A stretch of 64,000 nt of DNA from the NCBI GenBank assembly GCA_035561515.1, contig DATMXP010000024.1, positions 62,001 through 126,000 on the forward strand. Direction: 5' to 3'. The DNA comes from Terriglobales bacterium. Its GTDB lineage: Bacteria; Acidobacteriota; Terriglobia; Terriglobales; Acidobacteriaceae. Numbering within the stretch: position 1 is the first letter of the stretch; each line of letters begins with the position of its first letter. Below are positions 25,746 to 34,317 of this stretch, piece by piece. The translations under genes were made by a program, and so were the position numbers. Under the pieces are notes generated by a model. The model was not told the origin of the DNA. It saw nothing but the letters and a program-made list of their open reading frames with translations, and ran no database searches.

Positions 25746-25925
25746 ATGGCCATTAGTGTGACCCAACACCTACGGCGGAAGCTGCTCACCACCAACATCA
25801 TCGAACGCTGTTTGGCGGAGGTGCGACGCCGCACGCGCCCGATGATGTGTTTTGTCAACGTCGCAAGCGTGGACCGAATCATCTACTCGATCTTCCACCG
25901 CTTCAACCTGGATAGAAATTCCGCA
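25746..25925 (+). pseudogene. IS256 (mutator) family transposase C-terminal remnant
   Basis: RRKLLTTNIIERCLAEVRRR, then TRPMMCFVNVASVDRIIYSI and FHRFNLD. The TTNIIER...VRRRTR stretch is the conserved C-terminal end of IS256-type transposases. The N-terminal catalytic Asp residues are absent and no terminal repeats are seen. Confidence 0.7.
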
Positions 25926-25964
25926 CCCTCTCCACACAGGCAGCTTGGCGTCGCCTCGGATGCC

Positions 25965-27323
25965 TCACGGGCAGGTACAGCCGGTAATGACATTACTGTC
26001 CAACGTGACCGCACCATTCCGAGCCAGCGCTCTGCCTTCCAGATTCACGCCGGTGGTTATCGTGATTGACGTCAGTGCCAGGATGTTTCCCTTGAACACT
26101 GAATTCGTTCCCAGAGTTGCCGAGCTGCCTACTTGCCAGAAAACATTACAGGCATTGGCGCCGTTGGCCAGGATAATATGGCTGCCGCTCCCGGTGGTGA
26201 GCGTGGATGCAATCTGGAAGATAAACACTGCATCCGGATTGCCCTGAGCATCGAGAGTGACATCACCGGATACTGCCAGCGACGACGTCGATTTATAAAC
26301 ACCCGCAGTCAGCGTCTGCCCTACCAAATCTCCAGCTACCGAAGTGCCGCCTGCACGCCCTGCAGCATCGAGATACGCGGCAGTCAATGCCGCCTGAGCC
26401 TGGGCTGCGGCGCCGTCCGCACTATGGATCGCACCGCTTGCCAGTCCAGGCGGAAATCCTGTTACAGCCGTACCCGGACTAACTCCAACATCCTCAGAGA
26501 TCAGGGTTGGACCGGTATTGGTGACGGTGGATCCGGCCAGAACGGTGAAGCCTCCTATGAACGGACAAAGCGCGACTGGGGCCACTCCACCGCCGGAGCA
26601 GGGACCAGTTGTAAAAGTCAGCTGAAATGGTGCAGCCATGGAGTTTCCGCCCAAGTCCTTGGCTCCGGTTGTCACCATGATCGTGAATGTCGTATTCGCG
26701 GCCAGGTTGGCGGAAGGCGTGATCGTGGCATTGTGACTGCCTACGTCATAGGTCACGCTGCCCGGCACACCTTCGATGAAAACCGTGTTGGAATTGATGG
26801 TGAGTGAATCCATTTGCTCAGTAAAGGTGATCTTGATTTGCTGATTCAGCGGCACACAGGTGGCGCCCGCAGCGACATTGACAGCAGCAATGGTCGGTAG
26901 AGAAGTGTCTGCGGTCGCGCGAGTGGTGAAAGAGAAATTGAAGGGTGCGGCAAGTGGAGTTCCGCTTGTGTCCCTGGCCCCAACAGTAATGGTCGCGTTG
27001 TGCGTAGTGTTGGGAGCGAATGCAGGCATAGGCTTAAAGGCGGCAATCTGGTTGGTCGTGTCGTAAGTGACTGTGCCAGTCGCACCCGCAACGATAAAGG
27101 TGCCGGTATGGATGCTTGCCGGATCCATGGGCTTGCTGAAGAGCACCGCAACTTCACGCGTGGTGCCGATTGCATCAGTTGGTGGGACCTCCTTTAATAC
27201 TGTGGGAGGCTCGGACGCTAGTGGAGACGTAGCAGACGATGGCTTGGAAACATCGCTGCAGCCGATAAGACAAGCTATTAGCAGAAGATTGGTGGCAACC
27301 TGAGAGAACTGATGGATCGACAT
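25965..27323 (-). CDS. lipoprotein with Ig-like (Big_5) domains and a DUF3494 ice-binding-like domain
   Basis: 452 residues. The N-terminus (NLLLIACLIGCSD) is a lipobox signal with Cys near residue 22. Residues about 40-140 and 140-235 are two SbsA/Big_5 Ig-like domains (FSKPMDPASIHTGTF; AAPFNFSFTT; FTEQMDSLTINSNTVF; AAPFQLTFTTGP). The last 200 residues are DUF3494 (FTVLAGSTVTNTGPTLISED, AAYLDAAGRAGGTSVAGDLV, FIFQIASTLTTGSGSHI, VFWQVGSSATLGTNSVFKGN). DUF3494 proteins bind ice or act as adhesins; the surface location fits. A decayed copy of the C-terminal part is at 17674-18022. Confidence 0.92.
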   Translation of the reverse strand: MSIHQFSQVATNLLLIACLIGCSDVSKPSSATSPLASEPPTVLKEVPPTDAIGTTREVAVLFSKPMDPASIHTGTFIVAGATGTVTYDTTNQIAAFKPMPAFAPNTTHNATITVGARDTSGTPLAAPFNFSFTTRATADTSLPTIAAVNVAAGATCVPLNQQIKITFTEQMDSLTINSNTVFIEGVPGSVTYDVGSHNATITPSANLAANTTFTIMVTTGAKDLGGNSMAAPFQLTFTTGPCSGGGVAPVALCPFIGGFTVLAGSTVTNTGPTLISEDVGVSPGTAVTGFPPGLASGAIHSADGAAAQAQAALTAAYLDAAGRAGGTSVAGDLVGQTLTAGVYKSTSSLAVSGDVTLDAQGNPDAVFIFQIASTLTTGSGSHIILANGANACNVFWQVGSSATLGTNSVFKGNILALTSITITTGVNLEGRALARNGAVTLDSNVITGCTCP

Positions 27324-27378
27324 ACGAATTCCCTTTCACGCAAATGGGGCGCCCATGACCGAAATTACGCCTGTAAAG

Positions 27379-27512
27379 CACGCTTTTGGGGCCGGCGTGG
27401 GCACAAAGCCTCAGGCCTTACCTGAGGCAGCAACTTGCGTGCAGTTTTCTTTGTTGCTGCTTAGCCCCGGCAGGATGGCCGCGGCTCCCTGCGAAAAGAC
27501 GGATCAGCCGTC
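27379..27512 (-). promoter_or_regulatory. hairpin-rich leader upstream of the DUF3494 lipoprotein
   Basis: Five perfect inverted repeats in 134 bases: CACGC/GCGTG (27379-27399), GCCTCAGG/CCTGAGGC (27408-27428), GCAGCAAC/GTTGCTGC (27427-27460), GCAGG/CCTGC (27470-27492) and GACGG/CCGTC (27498-27512). On the gene's strand the set lies about 55-190 bases before the ATG. This density of stems is unusual for spacer DNA and suggests a structured 5' UTR, perhaps a riboswitch. No known class was matched. Confidence 0.5.
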
Positions 27513-27949
27513 CTAGGCCACTACGAGCGCTTCATGTTCGTTCCATCATCGCGTTCGAGCCATAGCCGAACGGCATTTTTCAGCATTAGGCTCTGCAACC
27601 AACAACTATTCTGTCTCAATAAGCTACAAAAGACCTCACAAACATCCGAATTGATCTAACTCAATTTTGTCTCGCCACGATGCCGGTATTTGCGCTCTTC
27701 GTTTAGGACTGGGCGGGTATGCCTGCGGCGTCAGCCGCACCAGCGCCTGAATGCGCGGTGAAAAAGAAGCATGCTCCAGGCCGGCAATAGCTTCGTTCGC
27801 TTGTGGCTCAAGAAGACCACGCAGAAAGGGGGCACGCCGACGAAGGGATAGCTGCACATGTCTAGCCTTTGGAATAGAATTTGATCGGCTGACCAACTGG
27901 GAAAGTACCGTCACAACCACGTACAGAAAAGGGGCGCTGGCATCATGGC
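27513..27949. other. intergenic, no supported gene
   Basis: Short frames only. It probably holds the promoter for the DUF3494 gene, which I cannot place. Confidence 0.35.
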
Positions 27950-28168
27950 TCAGCGATCAGTATAACGATTCGGGGCAACCGCTTGGTCTACGTCCTCGCG
28001 GCTATGCTTCTGCTTCACGTGTAGCTTGAATGCATCTTCAATCGTCTCGAATTTATTTGGTGGCTGGTCCCTGTCAATGCTCGCATTGCAAACGGAACAC
28101 CTTCCTGAAAGTGCTTCTCCGTGACGGCCCTTAAATGTAATTCTAAGTTCTGGTTGTGCCATGCTCAT
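27950..28168 (-). CDS. small Cys/His protein, zinc-finger-like
   Basis: 72 residues, AQPELRITFKGRHGEALSGR, then CSVCNAS near residue 24 and HVKQKHSREDVDQA near residue 50. CxxC followed by HxxxxH gives a C2H2-like zinc site. Similar MAQPEIRITF...HVKQKHS proteins occur in Acidobacteria as I recall. Start uncertain between 28168 and the ATG two codons in. Function unknown. Confidence 0.6.
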   Translation of the reverse strand: MSMAQPELRITFKGRHGEALSGRCSVCNASIDRDQPPNKFETIEDAFKLHVKQKHSREDVDQAVAPNRYTDR

Positions 28169-28905
28169 AGTGTCCCATAGGCCGGACCCGATTTCTACTT
28201 GGGCCTAAATTCAAACTGCACCACTATCTGAGTTCCGAAGCTTTTTGCGAGCGCTGTATTCAAGCGTAGTAGTTCTTATTCAGCAATCTTGGGGGAACTT
28301 ACGATGCCTGTGAAGGAAGGTATGTTGCACGGCGAATTCGGTATACCGTGCTTCCGTTCATCAGATTCTACTGTCAGAGGGTGGGCGAATATGTAAAACA
28401 AACTGTACTTCTGTTGTGAGTCTCCGCGAGCGGCTGCTAGGTTACTCAAGCAAAGCTTAAGACCAACAAAAGTAGAGGCAGGTTCTGCGTCCCGTCTGGT
28501 CAATGTTGCTCATGGTGGTGCTCGATCGCTGCAACAATCACATGCCGAAAGGAGTCGAGATGGTCCAGCGCCTTGCATGAGTTCAATCTCCTTTTCATCT
28601 ATCATTCGCCCGAATTACTTCTCCCAGAACGACGGCTCGCTGAAGGACGTGCCTGATGAAGGCCCAGCGTGTATCGCCATGCCCCTTTAGCCAATTGATC
28701 CCTTTGGGGTACGTGATGCATTTGGGAAAATCAATGCGTCTGCTGACGCTGTTTTGCAACGGAATTGTTGAAATCGTGATCTTTTCAAAAAACTGTGCAC
28801 CTAGCCGAACATTTTTTGTTCAGTTCGTTCACACGGGTGTAGTTGAAAGTTGAGGGGAACCGCGCTTCCGCGCGTTGGGTACTACATGGATCCCATTGAT
28901 ACGGC
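28169..28905. other. long gene-free stretch
   Basis: About 740 bases with only short, overlapping frames lacking motifs and ribosome sites. No hairpin or repeat stood out. Confidence 0.35.
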
Positions 28906-29012
28906 CCGGATATTTTGTACAAGATCGACACGCGGCGTGTCCCGTTTCGTCTTCGAGGGTAAGAAAGATCAGGCCTTTCGCAGTTCGCGAAGATAACGTC
29001 GAGCGTTTTCTT
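28906..29012 (-). pseudogene. possible error-prone DNA polymerase (DnaE2) OB-fold remnant
   Basis: The minus strand reads RTAKGLIFLTLEDETG and, a short way on, GIHVV. TAKG(V/L)xFxTLEDETG...IHVV is the C-terminal OB-fold signature of DnaE2-type polymerases. The intervening residues are out of frame and the rest of the gene is absent. The match is short, so the call is tentative. Confidence 0.4.
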
Positions 29013-29148
29013 CTCTTGCTGAATCTGTGCATAGAGACGATCAGGATCGGGTAGATTACTGCCGCTAAGGGACGTTCACCATGAGCCACAGATCGATGAT
29101 TCCGCGTTTAGTTCGATAGTGCCGCGCGCGGGGTGTTCATGCACTGGT

Positions 29149-29790
29149 CTATAGCTTGTGTGCGCGTACGATGAACCGCTTCGGTGCCGGCCCTACAAAG
29201 TAGAACGGATAGCACGTCACCAAGGTGAGTATCGATTCGTCGGAGTCACTCAGGACGTCATTAGCTTCCACTCCTACCACCTTCGCCCAATCCACCTGGT
29301 AGCGATAGGTTCCAGCGAGAGTTGTCAACGTAACTTCATCGTCCTGGCGGACATTGCGCAACGCTCTGAAAAAGGTGTCCCGATGGCCTGCGATCACGAC
29401 GTTCCCTAGCCCGCCTGGCAAGGCCGTTCCCGTTACGTGGCCAACTCCACGCCGGAGGGTCTTTCCATCGGTTCCTTCCGCGATGATCACGTCGATACCA
29501 ATTCGACTCATCTCGATCCGTCCAATTATCGATCCAGAGGCGACGTTAACATGTTGAGCATCGACGCTTGCAAATGACATGGCCGCTAGTGCTTGCGGTG
29601 GTATTTCTGGGGATACTCTGGCCGAGAGTTTGATTGCCTGGTTCAAACGGCTGTTTTCCCGTTCTTGGAAACGCTTCGCGTCCAACGACGCAAAGCCCAC
29701 AACTCCCAGCAGGGCTAGACCGAGCGCAAGAAAGAACCAGCGGGCTAGTCGTAGGATATATCGGCTTTGGCGAGTTAATACAAGGGGCAT
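29149..29790 (-). CDS. class D sortase
   Basis: 213 residues from the ATG at 29790, one base after the stop of the VWA gene. An N-terminal membrane anchor (WFFLALGLALLGVVGFASL, about 18-36) precedes a sortase fold with catalytic His136 (VVIAGHRDTFF), Cys193 (TLVTCYPF) and a downstream Arg (KRFIVRA). Sortases cleave C-terminal sorting signals and join the protein to an amine. In Gram-negative bacteria the acceptor is unclear. A protein with a C-terminal PMPATAS sorting-like signal is encoded in the same cluster (31121-31795), its likely substrate. Confidence 0.92.
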   Translation of the reverse strand: MPLVLTRQSRYILRLARWFFLALGLALLGVVGFASLDAKRFQERENSRLNQAIKLSARVSPEIPPQALAAMSFASVDAQHVNVASGSIIGRIEMSRIGIDVIIAEGTDGKTLRRGVGHVTGTALPGGLGNVVIAGHRDTFFRALRNVRQDDEVTLTTLAGTYRYQVDWAKVVGVEANDVLSDSDESILTLVTCYPFYFVGPAPKRFIVRAHKL

Positions 29791-29791
29791 C

Positions 29792-30775
29792 TTATTTCCG
29801 TGTTTCCGGTGCAGTGCCGGCTGTGGCCTCCAACGGCGCAATGTACCCAGCGCGCGTAGTTACCAATAATCCGCCAGACACTTGCACCTCAATGGAGCGA
29901 TATCTGCCGTCCCGTTTTGTGTTTGTCGGTATATAGGAAAGGGTGTACTGATTTCGAATTTCATGTGCAATACGTTCGCATATTGGCACGACTTCTCGTA
30001 AGGTTCCCGGGAAGAACGCCTCGCCTCCGCTGGCTTTAGCGAGTTCGCGGAGAACATGGGGATTCTTATTATCAGGATCATCTGGTTCGTAGATTCCGAG
30101 CGCATAAATGATGGCGTCGGACTGAGTTACCAGATTCAGCATCCCCGCCATGGTGTTCGAACTTGCATTGTCAGCACCATCGCTCACGACGATGAGGACT
30201 TTCTTGTCGCGATTACCCTTCTTCAGGTGCTCAAGTGCGACACTCACTGCATCGTACAGTGCGGTCTTGCCATTGGCTTTGACCGTGCCCATAGCAGTTC
30301 GCAGTTGATCAGGTTGGTCAGTAAAGGGGATGTCGCCGGGAAGCCCGAAAGAAACGTGCTCGTTAAAGTTGATCAGGAACATCTGATCCAGCGAGTTGCT
30401 GGAGCCGGCGAATGCCAGCGCAGCGGCAATTACTTCTGCCCGTTTGGGCCGCATGCTGCCGCTATTGTCGATGACCATCCCAACTGTCACAGGGACATCT
30501 TCATGACTGAAATGCCTGATCGGCTGCGGGACATGGTCCTCGAGAACCTTAAAATCGTTTTCGCCTAATCCGGCCACAGGATTGCCGCGATGATTTCTCA
30601 CAGTCATATGCAGCACGACTTCGTCAACGCTTACGCTGATCGTGTACTGACCGTCATTCCCAGCGGAAACATCAGCTCGCTGACCCCAGGCTACTGTAGA
30701 CATCGTCAACAGGCAGATAATCACGAAAATGGATTTAGCTGACGAGACCTCGCTGATCCGAATCGCGGTTTTCAT
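29792..30775 (-). CDS. VWA-domain (VWFA-related) secreted protein
   Basis: 327 residues with signal peptide (IFVIICLLTMSTVAWG). A short beta domain (about 45-95, VVLHMTVRNHRGNPVAGLGENDFKVLED) is followed by a von Willebrand A domain with the metal site DNSGSM near residue 104, a later Thr (KTALYDA) and Asp (VVSDGADNAS). The C-terminal strand region includes YTLSYIPTNTKRDGRYRSIE. This is the acidobacterial VWFA-related family, typically one per envelope cluster. It overlaps the upstream 64-residue gene by four bases and abuts the sortase gene. Likely an adhesive partner of the sortase system. Confidence 0.9.
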   Translation of the reverse strand: MKTAIRISEVSSAKSIFVIICLLTMSTVAWGQRADVSAGNDGQYTISVSVDEVVLHMTVRNHRGNPVAGLGENDFKVLEDHVPQPIRHFSHEDVPVTVGMVIDNSGSMRPKRAEVIAAALAFAGSSNSLDQMFLINFNEHVSFGLPGDIPFTDQPDQLRTAMGTVKANGKTALYDAVSVALEHLKKGNRDKKVLIVVSDGADNASSNTMAGMLNLVTQSDAIIYALGIYEPDDPDNKNPHVLRELAKASGGEAFFPGTLREVVPICERIAHEIRNQYTLSYIPTNTKRDGRYRSIEVQVSGGLLVTTRAGYIAPLEATAGTAPETRK

Positions 30776-30966
30776 GACACACTATCCGCAACCGCGGTAG
30801 GCTCTTTTTCAACAGATTGTGTGAGACTCACTTTTGTCCGGATGACCCGCATGGCGATCTCGGCGGCGACTTTCAGTAGGTAAACAATTCCGCCAACTAT
30901 CAGCACTAGCGCCGATAGCGCGATCACCAGGAGCACACAAGCTGCGTATTCACTCATCATGAACAT
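30772..30966 (-). CDS. small single-pass membrane protein
   Basis: 64 residues: one strong hydrophobic helix (AACVLLVIALSALVLIVGGIVYLL, about residues 8-31) and a basic then polar tail (RVIRTKVSLTQSVEKEP). GAGGT precedes the ATG. The stop overlaps the VWA start (ATGA), so it is the first gene of a coupled trio ending in the sortase. Function unknown. Confidence 0.65.
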   Translation of the reverse strand: MFMMSEYAACVLLVIALSALVLIVGGIVYLLKVAAEIAMRVIRTKVSLTQSVEKEPTAVADSVS

Positions 30967-31029
30967 GGTGACCTCATTTGCTTCTTAGCGATCCTTCTCG
31001 ATTAACGATCCGAAATTGCCAAATCTTGC

Positions 31030-31069
31030 GGCTGTACGTGCCGGCTTGTTTTCCTGGACACGTACAGCC
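31030..31069 (-). terminator. long perfect inverted repeat between two envelope genes
   Basis: GGCTGTACGTG / CACGTACAGCC, 11 base pairs with an 18-base loop, lies between the sorting-signal gene and the 64-residue gene, both on the minus strand. No U-run follows, so it could be a terminator, an mRNA processing point or an operator. Confidence 0.45.
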
Positions 31070-31120
31070 CCAGCAAGGAAATTCTGCGCCTTACGCCACA
31101 GAATCACACTTGCTAGCGCA

Positions 31121-31795
31121 CTAGGCGGAAGCTTTGGTGATTACACCAGCAGCGCCCAACGAAAGTAGCCCGAGGCATGCCAGGAGCGGCAAATAGCTCG
31201 CCGTCGCAGGCATCGGTTTGGGATCTTCCATTTTGGCTACTTCCACCGGCGGAGCTTCTACGGCCGCAGTTAGCGGAACTGCTTCGCCTGTCGGTTGCAC
31301 GGCTTCAATAGGCGCCGTTTTGAGATCTTCTACACTGGCGATCTCGACCGGTGTGTAAAGCACTGTTTCGTTGCTGACCTTAGCCAACTCCACTGCCTTC
31401 ACTTTCGGATACACAAATTCCTCGCCCCATTGGTGACCAGGATAGAACCATGCGCGCAGCGCTTCCGGTTGTCCCTCTGCACGTTCCTTGAACGTCATAA
31501 CTGTCTTGTCGGTTGAGTGCAAGCGGTAATTCGGGATCGCCAGGATGGTGGTGTAAACGTGACTTCCATCCTCGCTGGTGATGCGTACGATGTGGCGGTC
31601 CGAGAGGGAATCCACAAGCGTGAAGACGTAAGTACCAGCTGGCAGAATCTGGGCGCCTACACCAGGAACTTCGAACGGCGCGCTGAATGTGACCACAGTC
31701 TTTTTGTTCCAGTCGTCAGCCGAAGCGCTCGGCAAAACGAACAGGCAAATGGCGAACACGGAAGTAACGAGCAAACATCTGGTGAAGATTTTCAA
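31121..31795 (-). CDS. exported protein with C-terminal sortase-type sorting signal
   Basis: 224 residues from TTG at 31795 (GAGAAGG seven bases upstream). Signal peptide (RCLLVTSVFAICLFVLPSASA). The mature domain is beta-rich (TFSAPFEVPGVGAQILPAGT, YVFTLVDSLSDRHIVRITSE). A Pro/Glu/Ala linker leads to PMPATAS, then a hydrophobic helix (YLPLLACLGLLSLGAAGVI) and a short tail with one Lys. The pattern xPxTxS-helix-charge is a cell-wall sorting signal, and a class D sortase lies downstream. The final tail is less basic than usual. Confidence 0.82.
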   Translation of the reverse strand: MKIFTRCLLVTSVFAICLFVLPSASADDWNKKTVVTFSAPFEVPGVGAQILPAGTYVFTLVDSLSDRHIVRITSEDGSHVYTTILAIPNYRLHSTDKTVMTFKERAEGQPEALRAWFYPGHQWGEEFVYPKVKAVELAKVSNETVLYTPVEIASVEDLKTAPIEAVQPTGEAVPLTAAVEAPPVEVAKMEDPKPMPATASYLPLLACLGLLSLGAAGVITKASA

Positions 31796-32140
31796 TTTGT
31801 TACCTTCTCTCCAAGATTGGTTACCGGTTGCGCAAAATGCGCGGCGGGAAGTGCGGTAGTGGAGCCTGATGCGTCCGGGAACGCTGATGTCTAGCACCGG
31901 TTGGCTCCGCGCATGCGGAGACTCTACTCGTCACTATCGGTTAAGCAGCTCAGGAATACTGGTCTGTATTGATCAAATGACGATTTATCTTGCGAATCGC
32001 ATGAGCAATGAAGCGAGAGTTAAGGTTGCTGGAATTTATTGCCTAAACGCATTGAAATAAATATTCAAATGTGAGCGCTTGTGACCAGACCCACCTAAGT
32101 CACAGCCAGTAATGTGTTCTCGTTACAAAGAGGCGCTGCA

Positions 32141-32593
32141 ATGAACCGCAGAATCCAGTATGTACTTGTTCTTATTCTCTCTTCAGCGCCATTTATGTTT
32201 GGTGTTGCAGCTAGTGGCGGGGACCCCAAGCGCAGCGGCAACACAACGGCAGACAGCAGTCGGAGCGTTGAAACTCGCGAGGAAAAATGGGAACGTGACC
32301 CCATTGTATTTTCAGCACAAGACCGCGACGCCATTCGCATCTACTTCCGCGACACCGCTTCGAACCCTGCTGTCGGCCAGACAAAGAGCAATGGCCATCA
32401 CCTGCAACGTAACGGCTTACTGCCGCAGAGACTGCAGAATCAAGTGCGGCCGCTTTCCAATGACCTCGAACTCCGACTGCACCCTCTTTATAGCGGTTAC
32501 ACGCGCGGCATGATCGGGCACGACATGGTGATAATAGAAAGTCGTACCCTTCGTATTATGGACATCATTCGCGATGCGACAGGCCACCGCTAG
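32141..32593 (+). CDS. secreted protein of unknown function (RcnB/DUF1236-like tail)
   Basis: About 150 residues from MNRRIQYVLVLILSSAPFMF, with a signal peptide and a GAGG site seven bases before the ATG. The mature part contains FSAQDRDAIRIYFRDTASNP, GLLPQRLQNQVRPL and YTRGMIGHDMVIIESRTLRI, ending DIIRDATG. The order (Asp-Arg-rich stretch, LPxxLQ segment, and VIxxxTxxIxDI strand) is seen in short periplasmic proteins of Acidobacteria and resembles RcnB/DUF1236-type endings. Role unknown. Confidence 0.7.
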   Translation: MNRRIQYVLVLILSSAPFMFGVAASGGDPKRSGNTTADSSRSVETREEKWERDPIVFSAQDRDAIRIYFRDTASNPAVGQTKSNGHHLQRNGLLPQRLQNQVRPLSNDLELRLHPLYSGYTRGMIGHDMVIIESRTLRIMDIIRDATGHR

Positions 32594-32665
32594 CAATGAG
32601 GATGGTTTTCGCGCGAACCGAGTGAGAAGAAATCCAGGTGCGCCTGACACGCGTTTGTCAATGGG

Positions 32666-32944
32666 TTAGCGAATGCGGACAGCCCTGCAAAATCTTGAAA
32701 ACAGTGACAAGGAATCCTTCCTGGAAATGGATTGGACCTGCCAATCTTCTTTGCGGTTTTCCTGTTTCTTCACTGCATCCACTAACTGCTGCAATGCGTC
32801 CGCAAGGGACGCGCTTTCTCCGTGATACAGCAACCATTCTCCATTCCGTGCGATGGCTTGGACGGTGTAATGTTCGTTGTTGCCGTCACCTGAATTCGTC
32901 GGGCGAGCGCTTACCGCTATCGTGAAAAGTAGAGACGTTGGCAC
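32666..32944 (-). CDS. small protein of unknown function
   Basis: 92 codons from GTG at 32944, with GAGGAAG about eight bases upstream. The core reads NEHYTVQAIARNGEWLLYHG and ESASLADALQQLVDAVKKQE, a beta-beta-alpha unit. It lies 20 bases after the 32965-33426 gene on the same strand. Third gene of a probable operon with the LuxR-type HTH protein. Confidence 0.55.
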   Translation of the reverse strand: MPTSLLFTIAVSARPTNSGDGNNEHYTVQAIARNGEWLLYHGESASLADALQQLVDAVKKQENRKEDWQVQSISRKDSLSLFSRFCRAVRIR

Positions 32945-32964
32945 AGTGGCTCTTCCTCGTCGAG

Positions 32965-33426
32965 TTATGAGGCGATTTGCGGTTCCATGGGTATGGGACC
33001 GAGATTGTCGTAAACCTCACTCGACCAGCGTTCTGCTTCTCTTCGTTGCTCTTGTGTCGGCGGATAGATCTGAATTGGTCCGTGTCGATTTGGGAGTTTT
33101 GAAAACGCTTCTTCATGTGCCATCACGAATTCCAGCGCGTGGGCAAATCGCACCGAGTGGTAATTATTACTGTAGCGTAGGCCGATGGCGTGAGACCAAA
33201 GGGGCCTTGGCCAATATTCGCAGACCAGATTCCAGTAGCCCCAGAGTGTGGATGCCCAGATTAAGAGAAAGTCGAGCGAGCCGTCGCTGCCGGCCTGGTA
33301 TTCAATATGAATCAGCCCTGAGACGGAATCCGGCATGAATTCATCCCAGCTCTGTATTACGGCATATCCCAGGGCGCACTGAAGCTGAACTGTTGGTAGC
33401 AGCTGTGATTTGGCGATCAACATCAT
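32965..33426 (-). CDS. protein of unknown function in HTH operon
   Basis: 153 residues, starting MMLIAKSQLLPTVQLQCALG. It is rich in Trp and Tyr (LIWASTLWGYWNLVCEYW) with a helical C-terminal part (EEAFSKLP, PPTQEQRREAERWSSEVYDN). There is no signal peptide. Its ATG overlaps the TGA of the LuxR-type HTH gene (ATGA), so translation is coupled. No family recognised. Confidence 0.65.
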   Translation of the reverse strand: MMLIAKSQLLPTVQLQCALGYAVIQSWDEFMPDSVSGLIHIEYQAGSDGSLDFLLIWASTLWGYWNLVCEYWPRPLWSHAIGLRYSNNYHSVRFAHALEFVMAHEEAFSKLPNRHGPIQIYPPTQEQRREAERWSSEVYDNLGPIPMEPQIAS

Positions 33427-33659
33427 GCTTCCCCCTCACGGACACATAAGCCCCATGTTCCTAATTGTGTCGGGGAAGCGTACAAGACCAATTCCGCACG
33501 GGTATGACACTTGAGAAAGCGCGACAGCCAGGAAATGCAGCCGTGTACCGTTTCTTCCGTAAGGTTCAACTGATGGGCAATGTCGCGATCGCTCAAACCC
33601 TCTCTGACTAATCCGTAGATGGGACCGAGAACACCCAACTTTTCCCAATGGCAACGCAT
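33423..33659 (-). CDS. small LuxR-type HTH protein
   Basis: 78 residues, MRCHWEKLGVLGPIYGLVRE, then GLSDRDIAHQLNLTEETVHG with CISWLSRFLKCHTRAELV. This is a GerE/LuxR helix-turn-helix with no receiver domain. GGGAGG lies seven bases before the ATG at 33659; a frame extending to 33905 has no such site and is very basic, so it is rejected. Stand-alone LuxR HTH proteins bind DNA as dimers. It is first in a three-gene coupled unit. Confidence 0.78.
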   Translation of the reverse strand: MRCHWEKLGVLGPIYGLVREGLSDRDIAHQLNLTEETVHGCISWLSRFLKCHTRAELVLYASPTQLGTWGLCVREGEA

Positions 33660-34317
33660 ATCAAACCTCCCTTTATTTCGTCGACGGTGTTTCGCCAGCC
33701 TTCGCTGCCTCCTTCGAAATAGGGCGTAGCAACGCTGTAGACGCATGGCGGTCAAATGCTCGTTGCAGCAGTCGTAGCGGCGGCGCAACGAACAATTCGT
33801 AAAGTAAAGTTCTAAGTGGATGATCCATAACCAGCGGGGCCATCGCCTGTGCGGACCCCGGCCTCCCTTGCGATAGTCGCCCGGTTCAGATGGGGCTGAT
33901 GACAATCGTTAGGACAACCTTCGTTATTCATGCGCGACCAGGCTTCTTCGTCAAGGAACCGCTCTTCGCTTCGTTCACGCGATCGAGAGCCATCTCCTGC
34001 CCGTTCGAAATCGGCTTTCATGATCTTTATACTTCGCCATAACTCTCGAGAAAACGCCGCAACATGATGGCCAAAGCTCTGGACAACACCATGAGATGCT
34101 CGCTGATTGAACTCGCCCGGTGGGTGCGGCAGCACAGTAATGGAAGTTGTAGCGGTAGGCATGTTACCTTCCCGGGGTGGTCGCTACGCGGTCGTTCGCT
34201 CAGGATCGCCCTATTTCGTAAGGTAACAATTTGCACTCAAGAGTTCTGAGCTATAGTGCTCACTTGGCCTTTAAGATCCGCGTCGGCCAGTCCATGAGTG
34301 TTGATAAAAACTGTTCG
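33660..34317. other. intergenic with a doubtful frame at 33812-34162
   Basis: The minus-strand frame 33812-34162 gives a 116-residue hydrophilic sequence (GEFNQRASHGVVQSFGHHVA near its start). No ribosome site or motif supports it; it could be an old gene. Otherwise nothing recognisable. Confidence 0.3.

Noticed and set aside
27379..27440. Possible c-di-GMP-I (GEMM) riboswitch on the plus strand (CACAAAGCCTCAGGCC resembles part of the motif)
   Set aside because: The tetraloop and receptor parts and the second stem are absent, and no plus-strand gene follows; only a short stretch is similar.
33660..33905. N-terminal extension of the LuxR-type HTH protein
   Set aside because: Very basic, no site at its ATG, while GGGAGG precedes the ATG at 33659.
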